NCBI GenBank assembly: GCA_023379675.1
Contig: JAMCPL010000021.1
Location: forward strand, 23,104-87,103
Source: Actinomycetota bacterium
GTDB lineage: Bacteria; Actinomycetota; Acidimicrobiia; Acidimicrobiales; JAMCPL01
Length of the DNA: 64,000 nt
Direction of reading: 5' to 3'
In this document: one piece after another, positions 27,122-35,921 of the stretch
Numbering within the stretch: the stretch's first letter is position 1
Layout: each line of letters begins with the position of its first letter
Position numbers and translations under genes: made by a program
Notes under the pieces: model-generated
The model's input: the letters and a program-made list of their open reading frames with translations, nothing else
The model's database searches: none
Told to the model about the DNA's origin: nothing

Positions 27122-29656
27122 CTATTCCTCCGCGATGGCGGCGAGGACATCCAGCTTAGCCGCCCGGCGCGCAGGCCAAGTGGCGGCAAGAAGGCCAAGT
27201 ACGGCTGACAGGATGAGAAATACCACCATGCTCGATACCGGCACCGAGATGGCGGTGATGCCTGCGGAACCGAGCGAGGATGCCAAAGCAACACCGAGGC
27301 CTGTCCCTATGATGATGCCCACTACGGCGCCAAAGATCGAGAGTATCACCGATTCAGCGCGTATCATCATACGGACCTGGCGACGCTTCATACCAACAGC
27401 GCGAAGCAGTCCGATCTCTCGTGTGCGCTCGAATACGGACAGTACCAGTGTGTTCACTATCCCGATAAGAGCGATGATCACTGCCAAGCCAAGCAGGGCG
27501 TACACCAGCCCGAGCAGCTTGTCGATCTGGGCGAGTTGTGAATGTTCGAGTTGCGCACGATTCTGGACCTGCACATTCGGGTAGGGAGCGAGAGCCTGTT
27601 GCACCTCCCCCTCGACCGAAGAACCGCCGCTTGTTCGCAGCAGGACGGCGCTAGGGAGCGGATTCTGGAAATGGGACAGGTAATAAGAGTCGCTTACAAG
27701 ATAGCTACCAACGATAGGATTCAGCTTGTAGACTCCTCCGATACGTACCGTGGAGCGGCCAGTGAGGGCAAATCTCACCGGTACCGTGTCTCCCACAGAA
27801 AGATGATTGGACTTGGCCACGGTGGCGTCGATAAGCATGGCGCCTGAGGCAAGCGCTCGAGAGTCGCCTGCCGTCATGTGCAGGCGCACAGTACCGGCAA
27901 GATGTCGCGCTGACACAGCGGTGAGGGTTCCCAGGGAATGCCTGAACTTGAACTGGCCACTCATCGGCGTGTTGCCGTATATCGTGTCCGTCATGGTGAC
28001 ACCGGGGAGCGCTGCTACGACTTTTGGCACTGTGGTGCTGAATCCAGGCGACATAGGGCTACTCACCTTGTCGTACACGATCAGATCGGCGTTGACGGCA
28101 TTGTCGGCGACGCTGGTGACCGACTTCGATATTGACGCTCCTATGACTGCGAAGGCCGAGACGACGGCGAGTCCGATCATAAGTGCGGAGGCGGTTTGGG
28201 CGGTGCGCCGGGGGCTGCGCATGGAGTTTGCACGGCCCAGCCTGCCTGCTGTCCCCAAAGTTCGGGCGAGGGGGCGGCCTATGGCGCTCGATAGTGGGCT
28301 GGCCACTGCAGGTAGCAGCATAGCTACGCCGATAAAGACACCCAATGCGCCCAGACCTACGAGTTGGATGGTGTGATTTGACAGCCCTATTCCGAGAACG
28401 GCGACGCCTGCAATTGCAATGGAGGTGCCCCAGGTGAAACGGCGCCGTAATGAAACATCGGCCACGTGGCTGTCGCTGATGGCTGCGACAGGCGGGATGC
28501 GCACGGCGCGGCGAGCCGGACTGACAGCAGCAAGGATCGTCACGCCCACGCCCAGCACGAGCGCCACTATGATGGTGCGAGCGGCGAGCACCGGCGATCC
28601 GGAGGGCATGGATATGCCGAATCCCCGCAAAAGCGCCTCTATGCCCATTGCGGTGAGCACACCCAGCCCAAGGCCGACAAGAGAAGACACAAGACCCAGG
28701 ATGGCAGCCTCTCCAAGCACCGAACGGAACACCTGCCTGCGGCTTGCGCCGACTATGCGCAGAAGTGCGAGTTCCCGAGTCCGCTGGCCCACAACGACCG
28801 AGAAGGTGTTCAATATGGTGAATGCGCCGACGAAGAGCGCGATGAAAGCAAAAATGAGCAATGTGGTCGATAAGAATGACAGCGGCTGGTTGATTGAGCT
28901 GATTGCTTCGTTGACCACGACCTGGCGCGTGACCACGTCCACGCCTCGAGGAAGGATCCGGGCTATGTCCCGCTGGACAGCCGCATTGGAGGCACCCGGA
29001 GCGGTCTTGACGTAGATGGCGTTGAACTTGCCCACCTCACCCAGGACCTTCTGCGCTGTGGGGGTGTCGAAAGCGGCCATGGTGGCCCCGGCTAGATTGG
29101 CTGTGTCTCCGAAACGGGCGATGCCTGTGATGGTGAATGTCCTCGGTGGACCGAGAAGCAGCACCCGCACCTGCTGGCCCACCTTAAAATGATATTTCTT
29201 GGCGGTGCCGGCATCCATGACCACTCCATGCGAGGTGGTTGGAGCTCTGCCCTCCACGATATGTAGGTAGGACAGTGTTTTCGAGTGAAGGGACGCACCG
29301 ATCGTCGGAGCCCCGTTGTTCGCAATTGCCTTGCCACCGTGCGATACGAACTGGGCATACCCAACAACCGATCCCGCGGCATCCTCGACGCCGGGAACCT
29401 TCTGGATCTCGGGAAGGATCGACTCGGGAATGGGATTACGCACGGCGGTCCCTGCGTTGCTGAACTGAGCAACGCCACGTACCTGGAAGTTGAAGCCCTG
29501 GTACACGGTGCTGAACAATGACGTGAAGGTGTTGTGAATAGTATCGGTCAGGATGTACGTCCCCGAAACGAAAGTCACGCCCAGCACAATCGCAATCGCA
29601 GTAAGGGCCAAGCGGAGCTTGTGGGCGAGAAGGCTCTTAAGGGTGATCCTCCACAT
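27122..29656 (-). CDS. ABC transporter permease, FtsX/MacB type
   Basis: I start at the ATG at 29656 (MWRITLKSLLAHKLRLALT), one base after the ATPase stop; the open frame extends 42 codons further into that gene but the typical N-terminus of the family begins here. The 844-aa protein has the duplicated layout of large FtsX permeases: helix 1 followed by an extracytoplasmic domain, three helices near residues 260-400, a pair of helices near 440-490, a second extracytoplasmic domain, and a final three-helix FtsX domain ending PARRAAKLDVLAAIAEE. Such permeases work in lipoprotein, peptide or antibiotic export or as mechanotransmitters. Its operon mates are the ATPase upstream and the two-component system downstream. 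Confidence 0.92.
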   Translation of the reverse strand: MWRITLKSLLAHKLRLALTAIAIVLGVTFVSGTYILTDTIHNTFTSLFSTVYQGFNFQVRGVAQFSNAGTAVRNPIPESILPEIQKVPGVEDAAGSVVGYAQFVSHGGKAIANNGAPTIGASLHSKTLSYLHIVEGRAPTTSHGVVMDAGTAKKYHFKVGQQVRVLLLGPPRTFTITGIARFGDTANLAGATMAAFDTPTAQKVLGEVGKFNAIYVKTAPGASNAAVQRDIARILPRGVDVVTRQVVVNEAISSINQPLSFLSTTLLIFAFIALFVGAFTILNTFSVVVGQRTRELALLRIVGASRRQVFRSVLGEAAILGLVSSLVGLGLGVLTAMGIEALLRGFGISMPSGSPVLAARTIIVALVLGVGVTILAAVSPARRAVRIPPVAAISDSHVADVSLRRRFTWGTSIAIAGVAVLGIGLSNHTIQLVGLGALGVFIGVAMLLPAVASPLSSAIGRPLARTLGTAGRLGRANSMRSPRRTAQTASALMIGLAVVSAFAVIGASISKSVTSVADNAVNADLIVYDKVSSPMSPGFSTTVPKVVAALPGVTMTDTIYGNTPMSGQFKFRHSLGTLTAVSARHLAGTVRLHMTAGDSRALASGAMLIDATVAKSNHLSVGDTVPVRFALTGRSTVRIGGVYKLNPIVGSYLVSDSYYLSHFQNPLPSAVLLRTSGGSSVEGEVQQALAPYPNVQVQNRAQLEHSQLAQIDKLLGLVYALLGLAVIIALIGIVNTLVLSVFERTREIGLLRAVGMKRRQVRMMIRAESVILSIFGAVVGIIIGTGLGVALASSLGSAGITAISVPVSSMVVFLILSAVLGLLAATWPARRAAKLDVLAAIAEE

Positions 29657-29657
29657 C

Positions 29658-30482
29658 TCAGCCGGCCAATGTTCGAATTCGCTCGAGTACCGAGTCGGCA
29701 GTGGGTTGCTCCATCTCGCCGACGACCTTACCGTCGCCAAGGAAGACCACCCGGTCCGAATAGGCAGCCCCTCGAGGGTCATGGGTGACCATCACGATTG
29801 ACTGCCCAAGCTCATCCACCGACATGCGCAGGAACGACAGGATCTCCCCAGCGGCCATCGAGTCGAGGTTGCCCGTAGGTTCATCAGCGAAGACAAGCTC
29901 CGGCCTGCTGATAAGAGCACGGGCACATGCAACTCGCTGCTGCTGGCCACCGGATAGTTCGCTGGGCTTGCCGGCCAGCCGGTCGGCAATACCCAGCCGG
30001 CCAACCAGGTGATCGAACCAGCCCTTATCGGCCTTCTTCCCGGCAAGATCGAGTGGTAGCGTGATATTCTCCGCCGCGGTAAGTGTCGGTACAAGGTTGA
30101 AGGCCTGGAAGATGAAACCGACACGATCACGCCGTAGCCGGGTAAGTCCGGCATCGTTGAGGTCGCCCACCTCGATGCCACCGATAAACGACCTCCCGGA
30201 GGTCGGATTGTCCAAGCCCGCCATGCAGTGCATGAGCGTGGACTTCCCCGATCCCGACGGACCCATTACCGCTGTAAAGCGGCTCTGCTCGAACACGACG
30301 TTGATCCCGTCAAGCGCATGGACCGCCGCCTGCCCCGTACCGTAGGTCTTGCACAGATCGACAGCGTGCGCGGCCGGCGAGCCGTTGCCGGATCCCGTGG
30401 TCATGGCCGTAGGTGCGGTGCCGACGGGTGCAGCGCCAGCGGTATGAACGTTGTCCTGGTAAGCGTTGTCCTCCATAAGCAC
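29658..30482 (-). CDS. ABC transporter ATP-binding protein, LolD/MacB type
   Basis: 274 aa from GTG 30482 (an in-frame ATG lies at 30476). A ~38-residue Ala/Gly/Thr-rich N-terminal extension precedes the ABC domain. Walker A GPSGSGKS is at residues 74-81, a Q-loop is in FIFQAFNLVPTLTA, the signature LSGGQQQRVACARAL near 177, Walker B LVFADEPTGNLDS near 197, and the switch His in VTHDP. It closely precedes the FtsX-type permease (1-nt gap) and is the first gene of the four-gene export/signalling operon. Confidence 0.94.
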   Translation of the reverse strand: MLMEDNAYQDNVHTAGAAPVGTAPTAMTTGSGNGSPAAHAVDLCKTYGTGQAAVHALDGINVVFEQSRFTAVMGPSGSGKSTLMHCMAGLDNPTSGRSFIGGIEVGDLNDAGLTRLRRDRVGFIFQAFNLVPTLTAAENITLPLDLAGKKADKGWFDHLVGRLGIADRLAGKPSELSGGQQQRVACARALISRPELVFADEPTGNLDSMAAGEILSFLRMSVDELGQSIVMVTHDPRGAAYSDRVVFLGDGKVVGEMEQPTADSVLERIRTLAG

Positions 30483-30511
30483 ATCATAAGCTCAAAGCCC
30501 AATAGGCGGTA

Positions 30512-30772
30512 GTGCCGTCTATAACGAATACGGCGTTACAATTGTCATGCGGAATGATCTGTACGGGCGAGACCTACAAGGACCACATGAAGGTGGCCTT
30601 CGCCAAGGGCGCCTCCCTCGAGGATCCCTGCGGCCTGTTCAACTCCAGCCTCGGCGGCAATCTCAGCCGTGCCATAGACATCCACGAAGGCGCCACGCTG
30701 GACGACGCGGCTTTCAAGGTGCTCGTTCAAGCGGCGGTGGCACTGAACATGGCCAAAGGACGCCGCAGGTAA
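30512..30772 (+). pseudogene. Truncated DUF1801 (YdhG-like) gene
   Basis: 86 codons from a GTG. From ~30545 the product matches the C-terminal half of DUF1801 proteins: MICTGETYKDHMKVAFAKG, then ASLEDPCGLFNSSLGGN, RAIDIHEGATLDD and LVQAAVALN. The N-terminal ~65 residues of the family are absent; the first ~11 codons do not match. The lack of a ribosome site and of the N-terminal half argues for a gene remnant at the edge of the accessory block. A short functional protein cannot be excluded. Confidence 0.7.
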
Positions 30773-31235
30773 ACAGATCGCCACCTGCCCGCCGATGCGG
30801 ATGCCGTACTGCGGTCGTCTTCAGGTTGCACCCTGTTCTTGCCGGAGTTCGCGGCGCTGGTACCTGTCATGTACAACGCTCCAAAGCACGTGGGCACCTT
30901 GACCGTTGTAGCATGTTATCCAGGGAGAGGGGGTTCTGGAATTGTGCACAGGGGCCATGCACTGGTGCTACAACGGTTCAAGATACCTATGTCGGCATCC
31001 TAGATGACGCAATCCTGAAATCCAACGGTGGAACCACGGTAAGTGTAGTAGGCAATTACCACATTACGCGCTAGCACAGATACTGATTTAATCTATGCGT
31101 ATGTGAGATGGTCCTACCGGCGGTCCAGCGGAGACTCATGGGACGGAGACATATCCTGTTATGCCAATTAGCCGGCGCAGCGTACCTTGCCTGGCCTGCC
31201 ATGTCTCGCTGCAATGCTCAGCATGGATGCACAGC
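30773..31235. other. Gene-poor region with possible coding debris
   Basis: No complete gene supported. A frame ending at the TAG at 31072 reads protein-like for its last ~35 codons (TTVQDTYVGILDDAILKSN, then VVGNYHITR) but has no start and no recognised family. With the truncated DUF1801 gene this looks like a decayed segment. Confidence 0.4.
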
Positions 31236-31264
31236 TTGCATTTAAATACATTAGATGATATTCT
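31236..31264 (+). promoter_or_regulatory. Sigma-70-type promoter placing a leaderless start at 31272
   Basis: TTGCAT (31236-31241), 17-bp spacer, TATTCT (31259-31264). Initiation 7 nt downstream would fall at the ATG at 31272, which has no ribosome-binding site. This predicts a leaderless mRNA. Confidence 0.65.
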
Positions 31265-31271
31265 ATTATCT

Positions 31272-31829
31272 ATGGATGAATACTACTCAATGAAGATTGC
31301 AAGCATCTCGCCCGTACTGACAAAAAAATACCAGGAACTGGCGAGCATGGTGGACGATGATCCCGGATTGGCGGTCATGCTGGAGGAACTTGCGGAGCAT
31401 ATTGCAGGTCTGGTCACCAGCATGTCACAGCATGACGATCTACAAGTAAGTCTCGCACCGGGCGGCTCTTTGCCGGCAGGCTCTGCACAGACTGGCGGTA
31501 CCGCGGAACTCGCTGAAGCAGTAGCCGGAGAACGCGCGGGAAAATCCACTGGCACTGGCACCTCCGATAACGAGCCAGATGTTCCCGTTCCCGTCCCCGT
31601 TCCCGTCCCTATCTCGTCCATCACATCGGATCGCGATGCTATACTCTCTGAAGTCCAGGCATGCCTTGCAATAGTGGAGGAAATTGCATCCGACGAGGAA
31701 GGCATGGAAGGTTACGGAGAGATGATTGCGGGCGCGTTCTTAGACAAGATCGCTCTGGCAACGCTCGAAATCATCAGCCCATTTCTCGGTGAAAACACCA
31801 CGTTCGCCATTGACAGTATGTTTTGGTAA
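31272..31829 (+). CDS. Acidic protein of unknown function
   Basis: 185 aa from the ATG at 31272; the frame is open 37 codons upstream, but the promoter position favours this start. Two helical acidic halves (residues ~1-60 and ~115-185) flank a low-complexity Gly/Ser/Ala linker with four Val-Pro repeats (DVPVPVPVPVP). No membrane segment, signal or known motif is seen. It precedes the zinc-ribbon membrane protein by 151 bp, with a separate -10 element between. Function unknown; the codon pattern and composition look like a real, regionally restricted gene. Confidence 0.6.
   Translation: MDEYYSMKIASISPVLTKKYQELASMVDDDPGLAVMLEELAEHIAGLVTSMSQHDDLQVSLAPGGSLPAGSAQTGGTAELAEAVAGERAGKSTGTGTSDNEPDVPVPVPVPVPISSITSDRDAILSEVQACLAIVEEIASDEEGMEGYGEMIAGAFLDKIALATLEIISPFLGENTTFAIDSMFW
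31581..31610 (+). repeat. 6-bp tandem repeat encoding Val-Pro
   Basis: Five 6-bp units of the form GTTCCC or GTCCCC (last one GTCCCT) in the linker of the acidic protein; in frame. Confidence 0.85.
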
Positions 31830-31897
31830 CCATTCACGTGGCCTGACCAAACCGGGGGAAAAGTTTCGTTTATTACGCGTGCCGTAAGGTTCAATGA

Positions 31898-31903
31898 TAT
31901 AAT
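31898..31903 (+). promoter_or_regulatory. -10 element before the zinc-ribbon membrane protein gene
   Basis: Perfect TATAAT, 77 bp before the ATG. The -35 region is poor (TTACGC at a 19-bp spacing). Confidence 0.5.
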
Positions 31904-31980
31904 CGCGCTCATCTGATTCATTACCATAGGCGATGTAAATACAGCCCAATGGCATGGCACAAGATAGAGGAGGAATAGTT

Positions 31981-32931
31981 ATGATGCCTGGACCTAGCAC
32001 CGGAGGACCTCAGGGATACGGTGTCACCAAGTATCCCACGACACCGATCAGTTCTGACGTAATGGTTGCAGTTGCTTCGATAGCGTACTTTGTTTGCCTT
32101 TTTCTTCCCTGGACGAAGTCTACCTACAACACGCCGTCAGGCATGCCAGTGTATATTCCTGCGTCGCTGAATGGCTGGGGCGGAACTGGAGCCGCAGCGG
32201 GTATATTCGCTTTTATCCTCTTTCTTTGGGTGGGGTTGCGCTTGGCGAGGATCGCTCTTCCGGTAGCAGACCACTATCGCAGCTTGATTGCAGCCGTGCT
32301 GGGTGGACTTGTGTTTCTTTTCGGGTTGCTGCGCATATTGACCAATCTCAGCCTACTGACCAGTCACGTGAGCCTGTTTCTCTATATCTATGGACTGTTC
32401 GCCTGGCTTGGCCTGCTCCTTGCCATCCTCGTGCTGTACGGGAGCTGGGGGGAGTGGCAGTCTTGGCAGGTTGCTCAGCAGGCCATGCCGTCAGGTGGTT
32501 ACCATTCCGGTCAGGCCGGCCCAGTGGGTGGTGGCTATGGATCCGGCAGCTACCAGCCATACCAGCAGCCCCAGTACCAGGCGCAATCCGAACCGCAGCA
32601 ACCACAGTCAACCGCATCTCCCATAGTTCAGCAATCTGCTCCAAGTGGCGTACCCCAGCAGATGCCGGAGGGAGCGCCGGTAGGTGAGCCGCAGCCGCAG
32701 TACCAGCCGCAGCCGCAGTACCAGCCGCAGTACTATGTACCTCCTGCAGGTCAGTACGCATCACCGGGAAGCATGCCGCCAGCACCAGGCTCGCCGCCGT
32801 ACCCGCCGCAAGAGGGGCCGGTGCATGGTGCCGGGATGCACCCTGGCGAGGTTTGTGCCAAGTGCGGTAATCCGATCATGCCAGATGAATCGTTTTGCAC
32901 CTCGTGCGGCGCTCCTCGCGGTGCTTCTTAG
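31981..32931 (+). CDS. Membrane protein with Pro/Gln-rich tail and C-terminal zinc ribbon
   Basis: Start at 31981 chosen for the AGAGGAGGA ribosome site 9-10 nt upstream; an ATG nine codons earlier has none. The 316-aa protein has four membrane segments (residues ~25-165: VASIAYFVCLFLPW, AAGIFAFILFLWVGL, IAAVLGGLVFLFGLLRI, LYIYGLFAWLGLLLAILVLY). A ~120-residue Gln/Pro/Tyr-rich stretch follows, then CAKCGNPIMPDESFCTSCG, a zinc-ribbon with two CxxC pairs. Zinc-ribbon plus membrane domain proteins of this type are common in actinobacteria, without assigned role. The tail is low-complexity and probably disordered. Confidence 0.82.
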   Translation: MMPGPSTGGPQGYGVTKYPTTPISSDVMVAVASIAYFVCLFLPWTKSTYNTPSGMPVYIPASLNGWGGTGAAAGIFAFILFLWVGLRLARIALPVADHYRSLIAAVLGGLVFLFGLLRILTNLSLLTSHVSLFLYIYGLFAWLGLLLAILVLYGSWGEWQSWQVAQQAMPSGGYHSGQAGPVGGGYGSGSYQPYQQPQYQAQSEPQQPQSTASPIVQQSAPSGVPQQMPEGAPVGEPQPQYQPQPQYQPQYYVPPAGQYASPGSMPPAPGSPPYPPQEGPVHGAGMHPGEVCAKCGNPIMPDESFCTSCGAPRGAS

Positions 32932-33031
32932 GGTTGCAAACCGCTGGCTGCAACCAGTGGTTGCATTTCAGTTATGACGGTGTGGCAGGGAGTCTCTAGG
33001 CTGAAACTCGCATTAGTTTGGTCATTACATC

Positions 33032-33159
33032 CTAGGAGCGTGGGACAGAACCGTATTACGATATAAATTGAACACAAGATATTGTGGTTGTTCTACGACG
33101 GAGCCACAAGATATAGGGTTACCGGGTTAACAGCCGGGGGTTCTGTCCCACGCTCCTAG
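33032..33159. mobile_element. MITE-like element with 21-bp perfect terminal inverted repeats
   Basis: A 128-bp segment begins CTAGGAGCGTGGGACAGAAC and ends with its exact reverse complement; arms are 33032-33052 and 33139-33159. CTAG at both tips may be the duplicated target, leaving 17-bp arms on a 120-bp core. The inside is AT-richer, non-coding, and contains two CACAAGATAT copies and a TTGTGG/CCACAA dyad. Size and structure fit a non-autonomous insertion-sequence derivative. It fills the zinc-ribbon gene to secE gap (32932-33249), which has no gene. Confidence 0.75.
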
Positions 33160-33249
33160 AGCGCGGTGTAATGTATTATAGAGATTGGTAAGCTTGGCTG
33201 GTAAGGTCATGAGTGAGATGGAAATGATGTCAGGAAAGGCGACACTCTA

Positions 33250-33552
33250 TTGAATAGGGAGACGAGGCGCTTGATGCAGCGCCAGGGGCAGGTTGATGCG
33301 GATGGCTCGGTAGCGACCAAGAAAGAGCCACCCAAGCAGATACGTAACAGACCGCCCACCAAGCAACGGACCACGGCGGTCCAGTTCCTGCGGGAGGTAA
33401 GAGGAGAGTTGCGTCAGGTGGCTTGGCCCACTAGGAGCGAAGTGGTCAACTCGTCCGCGGTGGTGCTTATTACACTCATTTTCATGGTGGGAATGATTTT
33501 CCTGCTCGACTTCCTGTTTGCCAAAGGCGTTTCGTACCTGTTCAGGCCTTAA
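33250..33552 (+). CDS. secE: Preprotein translocase subunit SecE
   Basis: Small essential SecYEG subunit. The 100-aa reading starts at a TTG (33250) with AGGAAAGG 12 nt before it; the ATG at 33274 is an alternative. The signature FLREVRGELRQVAWPTRSEVVNSSAVVLI and the single C-terminal membrane helix (SSAVVLITLIFMVGMIFLLDFLF) are diagnostic. The basic N-terminal extension is usual in actinobacteria. It precedes nusG, the universal order. Confidence 0.95.
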   Translation: MNRETRRLMQRQGQVDADGSVATKKEPPKQIRNRPPTKQRTTAVQFLREVRGELRQVAWPTRSEVVNSSAVVLITLIFMVGMIFLLDFLFAKGVSYLFRP

Positions 33553-33625
33553 CAAATGGATGTTCACGGTGGGTTCGAAATAGAGTAGAGTATGGCTTAT
33601 GATTACCTGGAGAGCGTTCAAGTGA

Positions 33626-34516
33626 TTGACGTGTGGATGGATCGGCGGAGCAGTGACGTATGACGAAAATGAGATTGGCATGACTGGTGGTGGCCACGAG
33701 GACAGCAGTGGTAGTGGCATGTCGGCGAGCACCGTAGTCATGGAGAATGAGATCGCGGGTGGCGATCATGAGGGTGACGGTAGCTACATCGGCAATGGTG
33801 TTGATGGTGGTGACCGCTTGGACGAGAATCTCGAGGCAGTGGACCACGAAGAGGTTCTGGGCGATATCCCTGCTCAATCCGTGATCCCTGAGGTCGTAGA
33901 GACTGGTGTGTCCTATGAAGACAATTCGAGCGATTGGGAGGATAGCGAGGAGGCTGTTCAGGAAAGTCCTTACGATCGACCGGGTTCCTGGTATGTAGTG
34001 CACACTTATGCTGGATACGAGAACAAGGTCAAGGCCAACCTGCTCAACAGGGCAGTTACCATGAACATGGAAGATCGCATATACGAAGTGGTCATTCCCC
34101 TTGAGGATGTGGTGGAGTTCAAGAATTCCAAAAAGGTCATGGTGCAGAAAAAGATCTTTCCAGGATATCTTCTTTGCAGGTGTGACATGAACGATGATTC
34201 TTGGTCCGTCATACGCAACACTCCTGGTGTAACTGGATTTGTAGGTCCTGGTACCAAGCCCACGCCGCTGTCGCGCAGGGAGGTGGAAAGTATAATGAAG
34301 CCTGATTCCGGCGGTGAAGCGCACAGCAGGAAGGGAAGAGCCCAGGTGGAACACGAAGTAGGTGATACAGTAAGGGTCAAGGAAGGTCCCTTTGCAGATT
34401 TCTCAGGCCAGGTGGCCGAGATCAACGAGGATCAGCTCAAGCTAAAGGTGCTCGTCAATATCTTTGGTCGTGAAACTCCCGTTGAACTGGAGTTTGATCA
34501 AGTGGCAAAGCTGTAA
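33626..34516 (+). CDS. nusG: Transcription termination/antitermination factor NusG
   Basis: The NGN domain begins at SWYVVHTYAGYENKVKANL (residue ~121 of the longest reading) and the KOW domain at HEVGDTVRVKEGPFADFSG near 236. Family-typical FPGYLLCRCDM and RNTPGVTGFVG are present. The N-terminal ~120 residues are a strongly acidic Gly/Asp/Glu-rich extension, as in other actinobacterial NusG but long here. The start is uncertain: TTG 33626, GTG 33653 or ATG 33680 are all possible. NusG binds RNA polymerase and the ribosome, coupling transcription with translation. Confidence 0.95.
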   Translation: MTCGWIGGAVTYDENEIGMTGGGHEDSSGSGMSASTVVMENEIAGGDHEGDGSYIGNGVDGGDRLDENLEAVDHEEVLGDIPAQSVIPEVVETGVSYEDNSSDWEDSEEAVQESPYDRPGSWYVVHTYAGYENKVKANLLNRAVTMNMEDRIYEVVIPLEDVVEFKNSKKVMVQKKIFPGYLLCRCDMNDDSWSVIRNTPGVTGFVGPGTKPTPLSRREVESIMKPDSGGEAHSRKGRAQVEHEVGDTVRVKEGPFADFSGQVAEINEDQLKLKVLVNIFGRETPVELEFDQVAKL

Positions 34517-34539
34517 CAGGGAAGATTCACGGGGGTATG

Positions 34540-34578
34540 CACCTCGAAAGTTTTGCGGCAAATTGCAAGTTCGAGGTG
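34540..34578 (+). promoter_or_regulatory. Inverted repeat in the nusG-rplK gap
   Basis: CACCTCGAA (34540-34548) pairs perfectly with TTCGAGGTG (34570-34578); inside, TTGC pairs with GCAA. It has no T-tract, so a regulatory leader structure for rplK-rplA (for example an L1 or L11 feedback site) is as likely as a terminator. I cannot match it to a known binding motif. Confidence 0.5.
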
Positions 34579-34630
34579 TGATTCGCTCAGTTTATTACTG
34601 AATTACTACATAGGAAGGAAATAAGATTAT

Positions 34631-35065
34631 ATGGCGCCTCGCAAGAAGAGGGTAGTTGCTTTGGTGAAGATCCAGTTGCCCGCTGGAGGGGCTACACCTG
34701 CGCCTCCAGTCGGTACGGCACTAGGGCCTCACGGCGTGCAGACGATGGAGTTCTGCAAGCAGTACAACGCTGCCACAGAGAATAGGAAAGGATCCATTGT
34801 TCCGGTCGAGATCTCTATATATGAAGATCGCAGCTTTACTTTTATACTGAAGACCCCTCCGACCACTGCGCTTATCAAGGAGGCGGTGGGACTGAACAAG
34901 GCATCCCAACTCCCAGGGCGTGACATAGTGGCTCATCTGAGGACCGATCAAGTTGCTGAGATCGCAAAGGTGAAGCTCCCAGATCTAAATGCCAATGATT
35001 TACAGGCTGCAGAGTTGCAGGTAGCAGGTACTGCTCGGTCAATGGGAATAGCTGTATCCGCTTAG
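34631..35065 (+). CDS. rplK: 50S ribosomal protein L11
   Basis: 144 aa, normal length. N-terminal [24 protein letters not shown] and C-terminal rRNA-binding domain [12 protein letters not shown] are present. TAGGAAGGAAATAAG precedes the ATG. It forms the stalk base with rRNA and L10-L7/L12. rplA follows after a 133-bp gap. Confidence 0.98.
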   Translation: MAPRKKRVVALVKIQLPAGGATPAPPVGTALGPHGVQTMEFCKQYNAATENRKGSIVPVEISIYEDRSFTFILKTPPTTALIKEAVGLNKASQLPGRDIVAHLRTDQVAEIAKVKLPDLNANDLQAAELQVAGTARSMGIAVSA

Positions 35066-35198
35066 ATTCGCTGGTCATAGCTTTTAAGGAGTCCGAGAGA
35101 GTTTGGCAGGGTAGCCTGGCACTCGTTTCGTCGACAGGTAGTGGTCCGCTGGGCTTCAAAGAGCCTGGCGGTGCTGGAAAGAAAAGAGAGGAACCCGA

Positions 35199-35921
35199 TT
35201 GCACAGAGGAAAAGCGTATCGAGACGCAGTAGGCAAGTATGACAAGAATCATCATTTCGCGCCCATGGAGGCAGTGGAGATGGTCAAGTCGCTAACCAGC
35301 GTGAAATTCGACGAGACTGTCGATCTGGCCGTACGGCTCGGGGTGGATCCTCGCAAGGCAGATCAGATAGTCAGGGGCAGCATGAGCCTTCCTGCCGGAA
35401 CGGGGCGTGACGTGAGGGTGGCGGTCTTTGCTGCCGGAGAACAGGCACAGGCGGCCCGTGCAGCAGGGGCCGATCATGTCGGTGCGGATGACCTTGTCGC
35501 TAAGATTGCTGGTGACGGTTTCCTCGAGTTTGACATCGTCATAGCGACACCTGACATGATGGCGCAGGTGGGTAAACTGGGACGCATCCTGGGCCCGAGG
35601 GGCCTCATGCCCAATCCTAAATCAGGTACTGTGACCGAAGATATCGAGAGAGCGGTGACCGAGTTCAAGAGTGGGAGGGTGGAGTACAGAACGGATCGGG
35701 TAGGCAATATCCATATACCGATAGGCAAGGCATCCTTCGATGCAACTGATCTCTTGGAGAACTATCGTACTGCGATTGATGAGCTTGTGCGCGTAAAACC
35801 GGCATCAGCCAAAGGCAGGTACCTGCGGTCAGTCACGTTATCGACCACCATGGGGCCGGGGGTCAGAATAGATCCCAATAAAGCGCGTATTACTGCGGAC
35901 GCCCTGGCGGCTACAGCCTAG
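35199..35921 (+). CDS. rplA: 50S ribosomal protein L1
   Basis: 240 aa starting at TTG; AGAGAGGA lies 6 nt before it, a strong ribosome site that fixes this start. Signatures [31 protein letters not shown] near residues 127-146 and [16 protein letters not shown] at the end are complete. L1 is a stalk protein that in many bacteria represses its own rplK-rplA mRNA. Confidence 0.98.
   Translation: MHRGKAYRDAVGKYDKNHHFAPMEAVEMVKSLTSVKFDETVDLAVRLGVDPRKADQIVRGSMSLPAGTGRDVRVAVFAAGEQAQAARAAGADHVGADDLVAKIAGDGFLEFDIVIATPDMMAQVGKLGRILGPRGLMPNPKSGTVTEDIERAVTEFKSGRVEYRTDRVGNIHIPIGKASFDATDLLENYRTAIDELVRVKPASAKGRYLRSVTLSTTMGPGVRIDPNKARITADALAATA

Noticed and set aside
26202..29015. Long plus-strand open frames opposite the histidine kinase and permease genes (e.g. 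26202-26792, 28419-29015)
   Set aside because: They are antisense shadows of genes with clear domains; their products are Ser/Thr/Arg-rich low-complexity without motifs or ribosome sites.
30547..31074. 175-codon frame overlapping the DUF1801 remnant
   Set aside because: The first part is an out-of-frame reading of the DUF1801 fragment; only its last ~35 codons look protein-like and have no start.
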